Of a DNA stretch of 64,000 nt, positions 23,068 to 31,845 are shown one piece after another. The translations under genes and the position numbers were made by a program. The notes under the pieces are model-generated. The model ran no database searches and was not told the origin of the DNA. It worked only from the letters and a program-made list of their open reading frames with translations. The DNA is from Paenibacillus sp. JNUCC-31 (GTDB lineage: Bacteria; Bacillota; Bacilli; Paenibacillales; Paenibacillaceae), in the NCBI RefSeq assembly GCF_014844075.1, contig NZ_CP062165.1, forward strand, positions 2,914,001 to 2,978,000. Reading direction: 5' to 3'. The stretch's first letter is position 1, and each line of letters starts with the position of its first letter.

Positions 23068-24618
23068 ATGGCTTCTTCACCCTATATGATCGGCGTAGAC
23101 ATCGGCACCACCTCCACCAAAGCCGTCCTGTTTGAAGAGAACGGAACCATCGTGGCTCAGGGCGGTGCCGATTACCCACTGTATACCCCTACCCCTGCGA
23201 TTGCAGAGCAGGATGCGGAAGATATTTTCAAAGCCGTCGTGGAATCGGTTAAACAGGCGACCTCCAAGGCCGGCATCAAACCAGATGAAATCCTGTTTGT
23301 CTCATTCAGTTCGGCCATGCACAGCGTTCTGCCTGTCGATGAAAACGACAAACCCCTGATGCGGGCGATGACATGGGCAGACAATCGCAGCGCCGAGTGG
23401 ACGGAAGCACTCAAAACCGAAATGAACGGTCACGAAATCTATTTGAGAACAGGTACGCCGATTCATCCGATGTCACCTCTGACCAAAATCATGTGGCTGA
23501 CCAGAGATCAACCGGAACTGTTCAAACAGACACACAAGTTTATTTCAATGAAAGAATACGTATTCTATAAATTGTTCTCCGAGTATGTGATTGATCATTC
23601 CATGGCCTCTGCCACGGGAATGATGAATCTCGAAAAGCTCGACTGGGACGAGGAAGCTCTCCATGTCGCAGGCATCACTCCGGAACATCTGTCCCGTCTT
23701 GTGCCAACGACGCATCTTCTCAAGAAAGGCTTGAATCCGGAGTATGCCAAGGAGATGGGCATTGCGGATACGACGCCATTTGTCATCGGAGCAAGTGACG
23801 GCGTGCTCTCCAATTTGGGCGTAAACGCCATTGATCCTGGCGTCGTGGCGGTTACCATCGGGACCAGCGGAGCGATTCGCACCGTCGTGGACAAGCCGGT
23901 CACCGATCCAAAAGGGCGTTTCTTCTGTTATGCGCTCACGGAGGATGCGTGGGTGATTGGCGGTCCAGTTAACAACGGCGGGGTTATATTCCGTTGGATT
24001 CGGGACGAGTTTGCTGCATCCGAGGTTGAGACAGCGAAACGACTCGGGATTGATCCGTATGAAGTATTGACCCGTGTCGCCGAAAATGTACCGCCAGGCT
24101 CGGAAGGCCTGTTGTTCCATCCGTACATGACGGGTGAGCGGGCCCCACTCTGGAACCCGAATGCACGAGGTTCATTCTTTGGCCTGACGCTGCATCATAA
24201 GAAAGAGCATATGATTCGCGCGGCTCTTGAAGGTGTCTTGTTTAACCTGTACACCGTCATGTTGGCGATTGAAGAGAAAATCGGACGTCCCAAAAAGATT
24301 CAGGCTACGGGCGGCTTCGCCCGCTCTGAGCTGTGGCGCCAGATGATGGCTGATATTTTCGATCAGGATGTCATCATTCCCGAAAGTATCGAGAGCTCCT
24401 GCCTCGGGGCAGCCGTACTGGGGCTCTATGCCCTTGGCCGCATCGATTCCCTCAGTGCCGTCTCCGGCATGATTGGATCGACGCATCGGCATCAGCCAGA
24501 CCCGGATAGCGTTCGCATCTATCGCGAATTGCTGCCGATCTTCATCCGCATCTCCCGCAAGTTTGAAGAGGAATATGCAGATATTGCCGCTTTTCAGAAT
24601 AAAACGATGCAGAAGTGA
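23068..24618 (+). CDS. gntK: FGGY family carbohydrate kinase, gluconokinase type
   Basis: A 516-residue FGGY kinase closest by eye to B. subtilis-type gluconokinase: IGVDIGTTSTKAVLFEENG, FSSAMHSVLPVDE, TWADNRSAEW, HPMSPLTKIMWL and TGERAPLWNPNARGSFFGL. It would phosphorylate gluconate or a related acid or sugar at the expense of ATP in the cytoplasm. RBS AAGAGGG precedes the ATG. It lies 177 bases after the ABC importer and on the same strand, so the importer may bring in its substrate or precursor; that link is inferred. A CcpA-like motif lies at 23011. L-xylulokinase is a less likely alternative. Confidence 0.85.
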   Translation: MASSPYMIGVDIGTTSTKAVLFEENGTIVAQGGADYPLYTPTPAIAEQDAEDIFKAVVESVKQATSKAGIKPDEILFVSFSSAMHSVLPVDENDKPLMRAMTWADNRSAEWTEALKTEMNGHEIYLRTGTPIHPMSPLTKIMWLTRDQPELFKQTHKFISMKEYVFYKLFSEYVIDHSMASATGMMNLEKLDWDEEALHVAGITPEHLSRLVPTTHLLKKGLNPEYAKEMGIADTTPFVIGASDGVLSNLGVNAIDPGVVAVTIGTSGAIRTVVDKPVTDPKGRFFCYALTEDAWVIGGPVNNGGVIFRWIRDEFAASEVETAKRLGIDPYEVLTRVAENVPPGSEGLLFHPYMTGERAPLWNPNARGSFFGLTLHHKKEHMIRAALEGVLFNLYTVMLAIEEKIGRPKKIQATGGFARSELWRQMMADIFDQDVIIPESIESSCLGAAVLGLYALGRIDSLSAVSGMIGSTHRHQPDPDSVRIYRELLPIFIRISRKFEEEYADIAAFQNKTMQK

Positions 24619-24693
24619 GTGGATTGGGTGAGTGAGTAGGCAAGTGGGCGAGTTCATCACAGGCCACGTCTTCCTTCTGCCAAACGCCGTACG

Positions 24694-24888
24694 CTAACGA
24701 ACCTTACGCACCTTATTCGAGGTTTAAAGCTTGGTTTAGTATTCTAACGAACCTCAGCCACCTTATAACGGCTGATTGCAGCATATATCTGCCTATAAAT
24801 TTAAAATACAGGGCAATAGCGTGCCTGAGATTCGTTAAAAACTTGATTATGCCGAATACCCTCCAATAGCGTGTGTGAGGTTCGTTGG
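24694..24888. repeat. Four-copy mirrored intergenic repeat
   Basis: Copies of a ~24-base motif (type CTAACGAACCTCAGCCACCTTAT) occur at 24694 and 24744 in one direction and at 24815 and 24865 inverted. The step is 50 bases in both pairs, so the whole block is an imperfect palindrome. The rest of the 545-base gap after gntK shows no gene. Confidence 0.85.
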
Positions 24889-24991
24889 AAGTAGCCGTTC
24901 ACCCTAACCATACTATGGATGGCCGCTTGGGGCTGCGCCCGGTTCGTAATAACATATGACATCCCGATGACCCGTCTGATGTATATTCATG

Positions 24992-25028
24992 AAGGCTGTT
25001 CCCGAGTGCAATGGGGGACGGCCTTTTT
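24992..25028 (+). terminator. Intrinsic terminator
   Basis: AAGGCTGT-CCC pairs with GGGGGACGGCCTT and is followed by T residues. It probably ends transcription coming from gntK and the repeat block. Confidence 0.65.
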
Positions 25029-25106
25029 CATGCAGGCTTTTTTCCACAAAATATAATAAGCATGATCCACGTTACGCCTCCGCACCCTTCACATAGGGCA
25101 TAACAA

Positions 25107-25136
25107 AACTCCACAGCATAAAGCTGCTGTGGAGTT
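25107..25136 (-). terminator. Intrinsic terminator of the SnoaL-like gene
   Basis: Arms AACTCCACAGCA and TGCTGTGGAGTT with a 6-base loop; TTTTG follows on the minus strand. It lies 28 bases after the stop. Confidence 0.8.
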
Positions 25137-25163
25137 ATAGGTTGTCTACAGGTTACCAGTGAA

Positions 25164-25553
25164 TCACTGCTTATATTTGCTGAATGCATCCTGATCTGCC
25201 TGCACATTTTCCAAATAAACAATCTGTCCTGCCTCATTCACGCGTGCAATATCGATGCCTGTTTTGGCATAGACCGTTCCATCCGCAGCTTGTCCGCATA
25301 CCGCCCAGTTCGTTTGATAGCTGCCATCCGGTTGAAACTTCCATTGATCCCACATGTGTTTCACATCGCTATTGTATTCATAGAAAGCCTTCATAAAACC
25401 ATCGAACCCTGTTCTGCTGTTGCCGTTCAGTACAATCTCTGCATCCGGGGTAAACAGGGACAACAGATCCTGCATCGCGCGTTCGTCTGTACGGGAAGCG
25501 TCAAATAAACGGAAATAGTTGTTTAACATTGTTGTAGTGCTGGTTGTGCTCAT
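25164..25553 (-). CDS. SnoaL-like/NTF2-like domain protein
   Basis: A 129-residue protein of the NTF2-like superfamily: N-terminal helices with YFRLFDASRTDERAMQDLLSLF, then strands with DAEIVLNG and a cone-shaped barrel (GVD/ENVQ end). Members include ketosteroid isomerase-like enzymes and simple ligand-binding proteins, so function is uncertain. RBS AGGAGG is present. It is divergent from an ArsR regulator and shares two matching operator-like sites with it, so it is probably that regulator's target. Confidence 0.82.
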   Translation of the reverse strand: MSTTSTTTMLNNYFRLFDASRTDERAMQDLLSLFTPDAEIVLNGNSRTGFDGFMKAFYEYNSDVKHMWDQWKFQPDGSYQTNWAVCGQAADGTVYAKTGIDIARVNEAGQIVYLENVQADQDAFSKYKQ

Positions 25554-25595
25554 TCCTATTCCTCCTAGAATATATAATCCGGTTTTTCATTTTAT

Positions 25596-25685
25596 AGTTC
25601 GAAAAAATTCAAACTAAATAACTGAGATGAAATGTACCACACTTTCCATCCCCGGAACAACCATCAGTTCGAAAAAAATCAAACA
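25596..25685. promoter_or_regulatory. Twin operator-like sites between SnoaL-like and arsR genes
   Basis: Two nearly identical 20-base imperfect palindromes start at 25596 (AGTTCGAAAAAATTCAAACT) and 25666 (AGTTCGAAAAAAATCAAACA), exactly 70 bases apart. One lies close to each gene start. They fit as ArsR-family binding sites controlling both directions. Confidence 0.6.
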
Positions 25686-25721
25686 TTGAAAGGAATTGTC
25701 GAATATGCTACCGTCATAGAT

Positions 25722-26039
25722 ATGAAAACTCCAACGATCCCTATGGCTTCGGAATTGAATCTGACCACGGTCTGCAACGCACTCGGTGATCCGATACGGA
25801 TGAAAATTGCACACTGTCTGGCCAGCACTGGCGAGAAAAACTGCTCCGCCTTCGAAGTAGACCATATTTCCAAATCAACGTTGTCTCATCACATCAAAAT
25901 CTTACGTGAAGCAGGCCTTATCCGGCCTCGCATTGAAGGCAAACAGCACTTTTATTCTATTCGGAAGGAAGACTTAAACTCCCGTTTTCCCGGTCTTGTG
26001 GAACTGATTCTGAATACAACCGAGGAATATGTACATTGA
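25722..26039 (+). CDS. ArsR/SmtB family winged-helix regulator
   Basis: About 105 residues: NLTTVCNALGDPIRMKIAHCL, a recognition helix in ISKSTLSHHIKILREAGLI, and the wing RIEGKQHFYSIRKED. No obvious metal-binding cysteine cluster is seen, so it is probably a repressor of non-metal type. The frame is open back to 25632; the ATG at 25722 is chosen on family length, as no start has an ideal RBS. Twin palindromes lie upstream. Its stop overlaps the next ORF by 11 bases. Confidence 0.82.
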   Translation: MKTPTIPMASELNLTTVCNALGDPIRMKIAHCLASTGEKNCSAFEVDHISKSTLSHHIKILREAGLIRPRIEGKQHFYSIRKEDLNSRFPGLVELILNTTEEYVH

Positions 26040-26919
26040 GGAAGCAGGCTTGAATCACGCGATACATCATCTTATGGATTGTATAGAGGAGGCTCATTTT
26101 TTGGATAAAAAAGCGGCAAAAATTTTGCTGGGCACCTTCTGGGGTAGCGGCGGCTGGAAAACGGTATCTCTTCCCTTCTCGGGGGATGACTTTGAATATG
26201 CCAAAAGCAGAGGTCTGATGTTCGATCCGCTGACCATTACCCATGATGAGATCGTCACCCGTTTACATGAGATTCATCAGGACAACAACTCCATCAAGCA
26301 ACGGGTAGTATCGGCATTTTTACACAGTTTATCTACCAAAAAAGTATATCTACGCAGCGCGCTTTCCAGCTGGGCTTTAACATCGCAACTGCCTTTGCAT
26401 ACCTACGAGGAACGCCGTGCACTGCATGCCAACACCAGTTCTTGCGGGGATTGCAACTTCCTGCGCCTGCAATCGGACAAGGCGTATGCGGACATCGATC
26501 TGAACATATTGAACTTTGAACGGGTGAAATGGGGCGGGGTCCGTCACAACAACCTGTTATACTGCCTGATGGATCTGGATTTATTGCTGAGCAACAAGGA
26601 AGCTGTCTATGAAGTGACTGATGCAGATATCGCTATACTGGTCAGCATGCTTGAAGCAGCACAGACTTGTGAACCTCATGAGAGCGCACGCGGGTTGGAG
26701 AAACGGTGGAAAGGCCTATTTCCATCCAGCAAACAGGAACGCGACGCGATTCTCGAAATCTGGGGTGCATCCGGTCTGCTTGTTCCGCAGGATACGCCAC
26801 GAAAAGGCAGAGGCGGGTACAGCGACTTCCACTTCGCCGCAACCTGGCAAGGCGATGACGGTTATAGCGCAGATGCGGCAATTTCCATCTTCGGCTCCTA
26901 TTTGCCCCAGAAACTCTAA
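26029..26919 (+). CDS. Conserved-looking protein of unknown function, coupled to arsR
   Basis: I do not recognise this 296-residue protein. It is soluble-looking, with no signal peptide or membrane helices. It contains a CxxC pair (SSCGDCNF, about residues 138-145) and a mixed helical composition, including DADIAILVSMLEAAQTCEP. Its ATG overlaps the arsR stop by 11 bases and follows GAGGAA, so the two are probably translated from one mRNA. Codon use looks like that of its neighbours. It may act in whatever response the ArsR protein controls. Confidence 0.7.
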   Translation: MYIEEAGLNHAIHHLMDCIEEAHFLDKKAAKILLGTFWGSGGWKTVSLPFSGDDFEYAKSRGLMFDPLTITHDEIVTRLHEIHQDNNSIKQRVVSAFLHSLSTKKVYLRSALSSWALTSQLPLHTYEERRALHANTSSCGDCNFLRLQSDKAYADIDLNILNFERVKWGGVRHNNLLYCLMDLDLLLSNKEAVYEVTDADIAILVSMLEAAQTCEPHESARGLEKRWKGLFPSSKQERDAILEIWGASGLLVPQDTPRKGRGGYSDFHFAATWQGDDGYSADAAISIFGSYLPQKL

Positions 26920-27042
26920 GCTAAATTTGGCTCTCGTACAAGTTTGAAGCAGGCTTAGGTTACAATAATGACATCGACAGATTTCTTGTTTAGCTCGTAT
27001 AATAGGGAGAAATGGGTAGATAGGAGTGAATCAAGCGAATTT

Positions 27043-28002
27043 ATGGTATACATACTGGCTTTTATGCTGTCTTTTGCTGTCGTAGTTCTGCTTATTCCGC
27101 CGCTTGGTCGACTGGCACATCGGCTTGATTTTGTGGACAAGCCCCGAGAAAATGTGGAGCGCAAGCTGCACAGGCAGCCCATTCCACTGACGGCGAGTTA
27201 CGCGATATTTACCGGATTCTTCCTGACATACATTGTTCTTACGAAAGAAATTTCATGGGAAACCGCCGCTCTGGTCGCTGGCGGTATGCTCCTGTTAACG
27301 ATCGGTACAGTCGATGACTGGTACAAAACCAAAGGCAAAGACTTCCCTGCCCTGCCCAAAATGATCATTCAGGTCTCGGCTGCAGTACTCGTATTTACTT
27401 CCGGTATTGCGTTCACCGGGTTCGTGAATCCCTTGAATTCCGAATATATTATGCTTCCGATCTGGCTGCAATTTATTCTGACGATTCTGTGGATCTTCGG
27501 TGTGACAACAGTCATTAACTTCACGGATGGCATGGATGGACTGGCAGGCGGTTTGTCAGCCATCTCAGCGATTACGTTGTTTATCGTCGCCATGACCAAA
27601 GGCCAAACCGATTCTGCCCTCATGGCCATTACGCTCGTCGGGGTAACCCTCGGTTATCTGAAATATAACAAAGCTCCCGCCAAGGTGTTCATGGGCGACG
27701 CGGGGGCAACGTTTCTTGGCTTTATCCTGGCGGTAATTGCCCTGGACGGTGCATTCAAACAGGCGACCATGCTGTCTATCTTCATCCCGATTTTGGCGCT
27801 CGGTGTGCCGATCTTCGACAACATTTTTGTGGTCATCAAACGTTCCATCCAAGGCAAAGCCATCTATCAGGCAGATGCAAGTCAAGCCCATTATCGCTTG
27901 CTGCGTGCAGGCCTGAATCACAAACAGGTGGTTGGCGTCCTGTATCTCGTCAGCACCTGCCTTTGCCTCTCTTCCATTATTTTGATGCTGGTGGAGATGT
28001 AA
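27043..28002 (+). CDS. tagO: Undecaprenyl-phosphate GlcNAc-1-phosphate transferase family (TagO/WecA)
   Basis: Polytopic membrane enzyme of about 319 residues in the MraY/WecA family. It would move GlcNAc-1-phosphate from UDP-GlcNAc to undecaprenyl phosphate, the first step of wall teichoic acid or other glycan synthesis. Signatures are the TVDDWYKTKG aspartates, NFTDGMDGLAGG, and VFMGDAGATFLGF. About ten hydrophobic segments are visible. The frame is open from 26968, but the N-terminal 25 residues are polar and unlike the family, so ATG 27043 is preferred; TAGGAG upstream is rather distant. A strong terminator follows. Confidence 0.85.
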   Translation: MVYILAFMLSFAVVVLLIPPLGRLAHRLDFVDKPRENVERKLHRQPIPLTASYAIFTGFFLTYIVLTKEISWETAALVAGGMLLLTIGTVDDWYKTKGKDFPALPKMIIQVSAAVLVFTSGIAFTGFVNPLNSEYIMLPIWLQFILTILWIFGVTTVINFTDGMDGLAGGLSAISAITLFIVAMTKGQTDSALMAITLVGVTLGYLKYNKAPAKVFMGDAGATFLGFILAVIALDGAFKQATMLSIFIPILALGVPIFDNIFVVIKRSIQGKAIYQADASQAHYRLLRAGLNHKQVVGVLYLVSTCLCLSSIILMLVEM

Positions 28003-28028
28003 ATAGTAAAAAAACGAATAGAAATAAC

Positions 28029-28064
28029 AGAAAGCCACCTTCAACTCAATGAAGGTGGCTTTCT
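28029..28064. terminator. Bidirectional intrinsic terminator
   Basis: Perfect 15-base arms AGAAAGCCACCTTCA and TGAAGGTGGCTTTCT with a 6-base loop, between convergent tagO and ABC permease genes. Confidence 0.9.
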
Positions 28065-28190
28065 TATGATGTTCTTTTTGGACCGCATACCTTTTTTCGT
28101 ACTCCATTCTGTAACAGGCCCCTCGTTTCCTGCTGCCTACGCGACTCCACCTAAATTACGCACTTTCACTTAAAGTTGCTTGCTTCAAAC

Positions 28191-29009
28191 TTACGATTTA
28201 ACAGCCCCGGCCATGGCCCCTCCAACAATGAAGCGTTGCAAAGAAACGTACAGGATAGCCAACGGCAATGTAACGATCAGAATGCCACAGGCGAGCAGCG
28301 GCCAGTTGTTCATGTATTGTCCATAGAAGGTGAAGAGTCCTTTGGTTACAGGCTGATAATTCGGATCAGACAAATAAATGGTAGGTCCAATAATATCATT
28401 CCATACGCCAATCGCCGTAAGAATAATGCCTGTTGCCAGTATAGGCTTCATTAATGGAACAAGGATGGTGAACAGATACCTTGTATACCCGCACCCGTCC
28501 ATGGCGGCCGCCTCATCCAGTTCACGCGATATTGATTTGATATAACCCACAAACATGAGAAACGCAATGCCCGTCCCCGTCGTCTTCAGTAAGATGTACC
28601 CGATTTGGGTGTTGTAGAGACCCAGATTATTGATCAGCGAAAACTGCGGAATGAGCGGGTTGGGAAGATACATGGAGATCAGAAAGAAAATATAAATGAA
28701 TGTGCTGAACTTCACGTATCTTCGTGCAAGCGGGAATGCAGCAAATACAGACAAAATCAACGTCAGCAGGGTGGACATCCCTGTATAGAGCACACTGTTC
28801 CACATATACTGAGAAAAGTTTCCTTTATTCCAAGCTTCGGAAAAGTTCTCAAGCCGGATTCCTTCGGTAAGGGCAACAGGATCAAGCAAATACTCTGTCT
28901 GCGTTTTCATGGATACATTGAACAGGTAGAACAGAGGGAAAACGTACAACGCAAGCATAAGCAGGACGATGACGTAGCTGACAACTCTCGACGTTTGACT
29001 CTGCTTCAT
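28191..29009 (-). CDS. Carbohydrate ABC transporter permease (MalG type)
   Basis: A 272-residue inner-membrane subunit with six predicted helices and the EAA loop EAAAMDGCGYTRYLFTILVP. It ends in GGAMAGAVKS as usual for this class. Its ATG overlaps the stop of the preceding permease by one base (TAATG), so the two are translationally coupled. Third gene of the binding protein-permease-permease operon opposite the LacI gene. No ATPase gene is adjacent. Confidence 0.92.
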   Translation of the reverse strand: MKQSQTSRVVSYVIVLLMLALYVFPLFYLFNVSMKTQTEYLLDPVALTEGIRLENFSEAWNKGNFSQYMWNSVLYTGMSTLLTLILSVFAAFPLARRYVKFSTFIYIFFLISMYLPNPLIPQFSLINNLGLYNTQIGYILLKTTGTGIAFLMFVGYIKSISRELDEAAAMDGCGYTRYLFTILVPLMKPILATGIILTAIGVWNDIIGPTIYLSDPNYQPVTKGLFTFYGQYMNNWPLLACGILIVTLPLAILYVSLQRFIVGGAMAGAVKS

Positions 29010-29902
29010 TACGCTTCCACCTCTCTTCTGCGAAGATAAAATAGTGCGACCATCGATATCGTAAATACAAAGAGGAACTGAATCATCGCGACGGCCGAAG
29101 CCAATCCGTAATCTGCCGTTCCGGTGCCAAACGCTGTAGCATATACATCAAATGCAAGCGTCGTTGTATTGAACTTACCACCCGTGAGTACATAAATAAT
29201 GTCAAAGGTTTGCAAAGCTCCGATGATGGACAACAGCATGTTGACCGTGAATGAAGGAGCGATCATCGGGAATGTAATGTTTGTGAATGCTTTCCACCCC
29301 GAAGCACCATCCATGTAACCCGCCTCATACAGATCGCTTGGAATGGATTGCAGACCGGCCAGAAAAATCGTCATGGAGTAGCCCATATACATCCAGATCT
29401 GAACAAAAATAATCAATTCAAAGGCAATATTATAATCACCAAAAAAATTGGAACTGGTGCCAAAGAAATTCAGAAGCGACTGAGCGGGTCCACCCAGCGG
29501 ATTCGCCACAAGTTGCCAAATGAGTCCGGATACCGTAACACCCAGCACCACCGGTAAAAAGAATACCGCACGATACAATTTATCGCCTTTAAGCTTCTTA
29601 TTGATCAAGATCGCCATGAACAAGCCCACTGCATTTTGTATGATCACGACAGCAAACGCAAAATATAGGGATCGCCCAATAGCATCCATTCGGTCTCCCG
29701 CATTGGATGCGCCAAAAAATGTTTTATAATTGTCAAAGCCGATAAAGCTCCATTCCTGGCCCCGAACGCCAGTAGCATCCGTAAACGAAAACAGTACCGT
29801 CACAAGTGATGGACCGAAGCCAAACACGACATAAAGCAGCAATGGAATGCTCAAATACAGATAAGGAATCAGCCGTGCCTTACCTTTTCCAAACGGATAC
29901 AT
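29009..29902 (-). CDS. Carbohydrate ABC transporter permease (MalF type)
   Basis: A 297-residue membrane protein with six predicted helices and the EAA loop EAGYMDGASGWKAFTNITFP. An upstream ATG at 29920 is possible, but AAAGGTGTGAGG then falls inside the coding part; the ATG at 29902 is taken. It follows the binding-protein gene after a hairpin-bearing gap of about 130 bases and is coupled to the next permease. Confidence 0.92.
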   Translation of the reverse strand: MYPFGKGKARLIPYLYLSIPLLLYVVFGFGPSLVTVLFSFTDATGVRGQEWSFIGFDNYKTFFGASNAGDRMDAIGRSLYFAFAVVIIQNAVGLFMAILINKKLKGDKLYRAVFFLPVVLGVTVSGLIWQLVANPLGGPAQSLLNFFGTSSNFFGDYNIAFELIIFVQIWMYMGYSMTIFLAGLQSIPSDLYEAGYMDGASGWKAFTNITFPMIAPSFTVNMLLSIIGALQTFDIIYVLTGGKFNTTTLAFDVYATAFGTGTADYGLASAVAMIQFLFVFTISMVALFYLRRREVEA

Positions 29903-29943
29903 CGTCCTCACACCTTTCATGGGGTAAAACTAAGACAAAGGAA

Positions 29944-30000
29944 AACCGGAATAACAGCCTGGTCGGGCCTGAAGGCTCTGACCCGAGCGCTATTCCGGCT
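29944..30000 (-). terminator. Hairpin between binding-protein and permease genes
   Basis: On the minus strand AGCCGGAATA (29991-30000) pairs with TATTCCGGTT (29944-29953) around an inner partly paired region; T residues follow. In sugar importers such a hairpin commonly lowers permease expression relative to the binding protein; that role is inferred here. Confidence 0.65.
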
Positions 30001-30032
30001 TATGCGGCACATCTTGTGCCATGAACGTTAAT

Positions 30033-31376
30033 TTACTTTGGAGCAGCAGCGTCCCAGTCCGCTTGTGACTTGCCGGCAAGCTCTTCCGGTGTTGCAATCG
30101 GTCCGGCAGGCTTGAGCATCTCCGCGTGAACGCTGGCCTCAGCAATGTACTGTCCTACATTCTGACGGTTAATGAACAACTGATCCCAGGAAAGCTTGAA
30201 GTCTTCCAGATAGGGCTGAATCCCTTTAATAAACTCACTCGTCATTTCCACATCAGGCTGTGTCGGCAGGAAGCCGGCTGCATTCACAAAGTCCGTGTAG
30301 TTCTCTTTCTCCGATAACATTTCGAGCCATTTCATTGCGTAATCCTTGTTCGGTGATTTATCCACCACCATCCAGGTCATATCATATTTACCAGCCAGAT
30401 TTTGGTTCTTGGCTGCATCGTTGCTACCCGGAATTGGGAAATATCCGAACTTCAGATCAGGGTTTGCCGTTTGAATCGTCGTTGCATCCCAAGTGCCGTC
30501 AGCAATCATGGCAACCTTGCCTGTAGCAAACAAACTTGGCAATGTTCCATAGTCAACACCCATGAAGCCAGGCATTGCACTGTTCATCAAAACCTGAGAT
30601 TTTTGCAAGACTTCAATTTGGACCGGATCAGTCAGCTTGGATTCGCCAGTCCACAGACCTTTGATATAAGCAAGCTGATCATCATGAATAGAAGCCTGAA
30701 GACCTTGTACCGCCAAGCCTATTGGCCAAACATCTTTGCCTGCCAGACCCAGGGCTTCGACGCCATTGTCTTTAAACACTTTGATTGCATTTTGCAGTTC
30801 ATCCCAGGTTTCGGGTATGTCCAGATTGTATTTTGCGAAGAGATCCTTGTTGTAGAACAGTCCTGTGAAAGCCACCTTGCCCATATTTACACCGTACACT
30901 TTGTCGTTGTACGTCATTGCGTTCTTTATGTCAGCTTCATTGTAGTTTTTGATAAATGATTGATCAGACAGATCACTGATCAACCCTGCATCAATCCACT
31001 GCTTCCACATCGGATCAGCAGCACCCTTGGACCATTCCTGCGGAGCGCCGACAAAACTTGATTTGAGTGGAATGATATCCACGTCTCCGTTGTTACCAGC
31101 ATTCATCCGTGTTTGCATCAACTGATCGTAAGTCGCGTCTGCCGGAACTGTTGTATATTCCACTTTTACATCCGGATATTTCTCTTCAAATTTCTTATTG
31201 AACTCTTTGATGTAGTTGTTAATATTCTCTTGCTGCCAATGAATGATCTTCAAAGTCACTTTTTTACTGCCATCTGCAGTCTGGCTACCTTCTGATTCAG
31301 TAGAGCTGCTGCCACAAGCGGCAAGTACGAACAGTAAAGCGGTTACAAGTGAAATGGATAAAATCTTTTTCTTCAT
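30033..31376 (-). CDS. Extracellular sugar-binding lipoprotein of an ABC importer
   Basis: A 447-residue solute-binding protein: signal peptide with lipobox LAAC (lipidated Cys near residue 21), a Ser/Glu-rich linker, then VTLKIIHWQQENINNYIKEF opening the mature domain. The segment AMKWLEMLSEKENYTDFVNA is typical of family 1 binding proteins. The frame begins earlier, but GGGGGAAA precedes the ATG at 31376. First gene of its operon, divergent from a LacI-family repressor, with a palindromic site about 30 bases upstream. The sugar is unknown. Confidence 0.92.
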   Translation of the reverse strand: MKKKILSISLVTALLFVLAACGSSSTESEGSQTADGSKKVTLKIIHWQQENINNYIKEFNKKFEEKYPDVKVEYTTVPADATYDQLMQTRMNAGNNGDVDIIPLKSSFVGAPQEWSKGAADPMWKQWIDAGLISDLSDQSFIKNYNEADIKNAMTYNDKVYGVNMGKVAFTGLFYNKDLFAKYNLDIPETWDELQNAIKVFKDNGVEALGLAGKDVWPIGLAVQGLQASIHDDQLAYIKGLWTGESKLTDPVQIEVLQKSQVLMNSAMPGFMGVDYGTLPSLFATGKVAMIADGTWDATTIQTANPDLKFGYFPIPGSNDAAKNQNLAGKYDMTWMVVDKSPNKDYAMKWLEMLSEKENYTDFVNAAGFLPTQPDVEMTSEFIKGIQPYLEDFKLSWDQLFINRQNVGQYIAEASVHAEMLKPAGPIATPEELAGKSQADWDAAAPK

Positions 31377-31406
31377 ATCGCTTTCCCCCAACCATGTAAG
31401 ATCGAT

Positions 31407-31426
31407 TTACGAAATCAGTTTCGTAA
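31407..31426. promoter_or_regulatory. LacI-type operator upstream of the sugar importer
   Basis: A perfect inverted repeat TTACGAAA-N4-TTTCGTAA lies 31 bases before the binding-protein gene. A related sequence is next to the lacI-type start. Most of the 470-base gap between them is AT-rich and shows no gene. Confidence 0.65.
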
Positions 31427-31811
31427 TTTACAACCTCATTATGACTCTACCTGATAAATTTGTAAACAGTTTATTTACTTTTTTTCAATTAATTAGATCG
31501 AAGTCGCCCTGGACAAGGGTTCTCGCATCTTTTTTTTCATTTATAACCGCACTCACTTTTACGAAACCCGGATGCATTCAATACGGTTTGCTGCGAAATA
31601 TATACTAATTCCCCTTTTAAAACGGCATGAAATTTCTACAATTGTAAGGTGAGTCAGCTAAAATGTGATAGAATTTTCGCAATATTTATTTCTGAACAAC
31701 TAAATTCTATTGATGCATATTACTTTAGCTCGGAAACACCCCTGTTCTGTTGACTCTCGGATCGTTGTAGCATAAAATACTTGCAAGAAAACAAAAATGA
31801 CACAGCCGCAG

Positions 31812-31831
31812 TTTGCGAAACCAGTTTAGAA
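31812..31831. promoter_or_regulatory. Second LacI-type operator, next to the lacI-type gene
   Basis: TTTGCGAAACCAGTTTAGAA resembles the palindrome at 31406-31426 at most positions. Placed 15 bases before the regulator start, it suggests autoregulation. Confidence 0.45.
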
Positions 31832-31845
31832 TCCGAGGGATGTAA

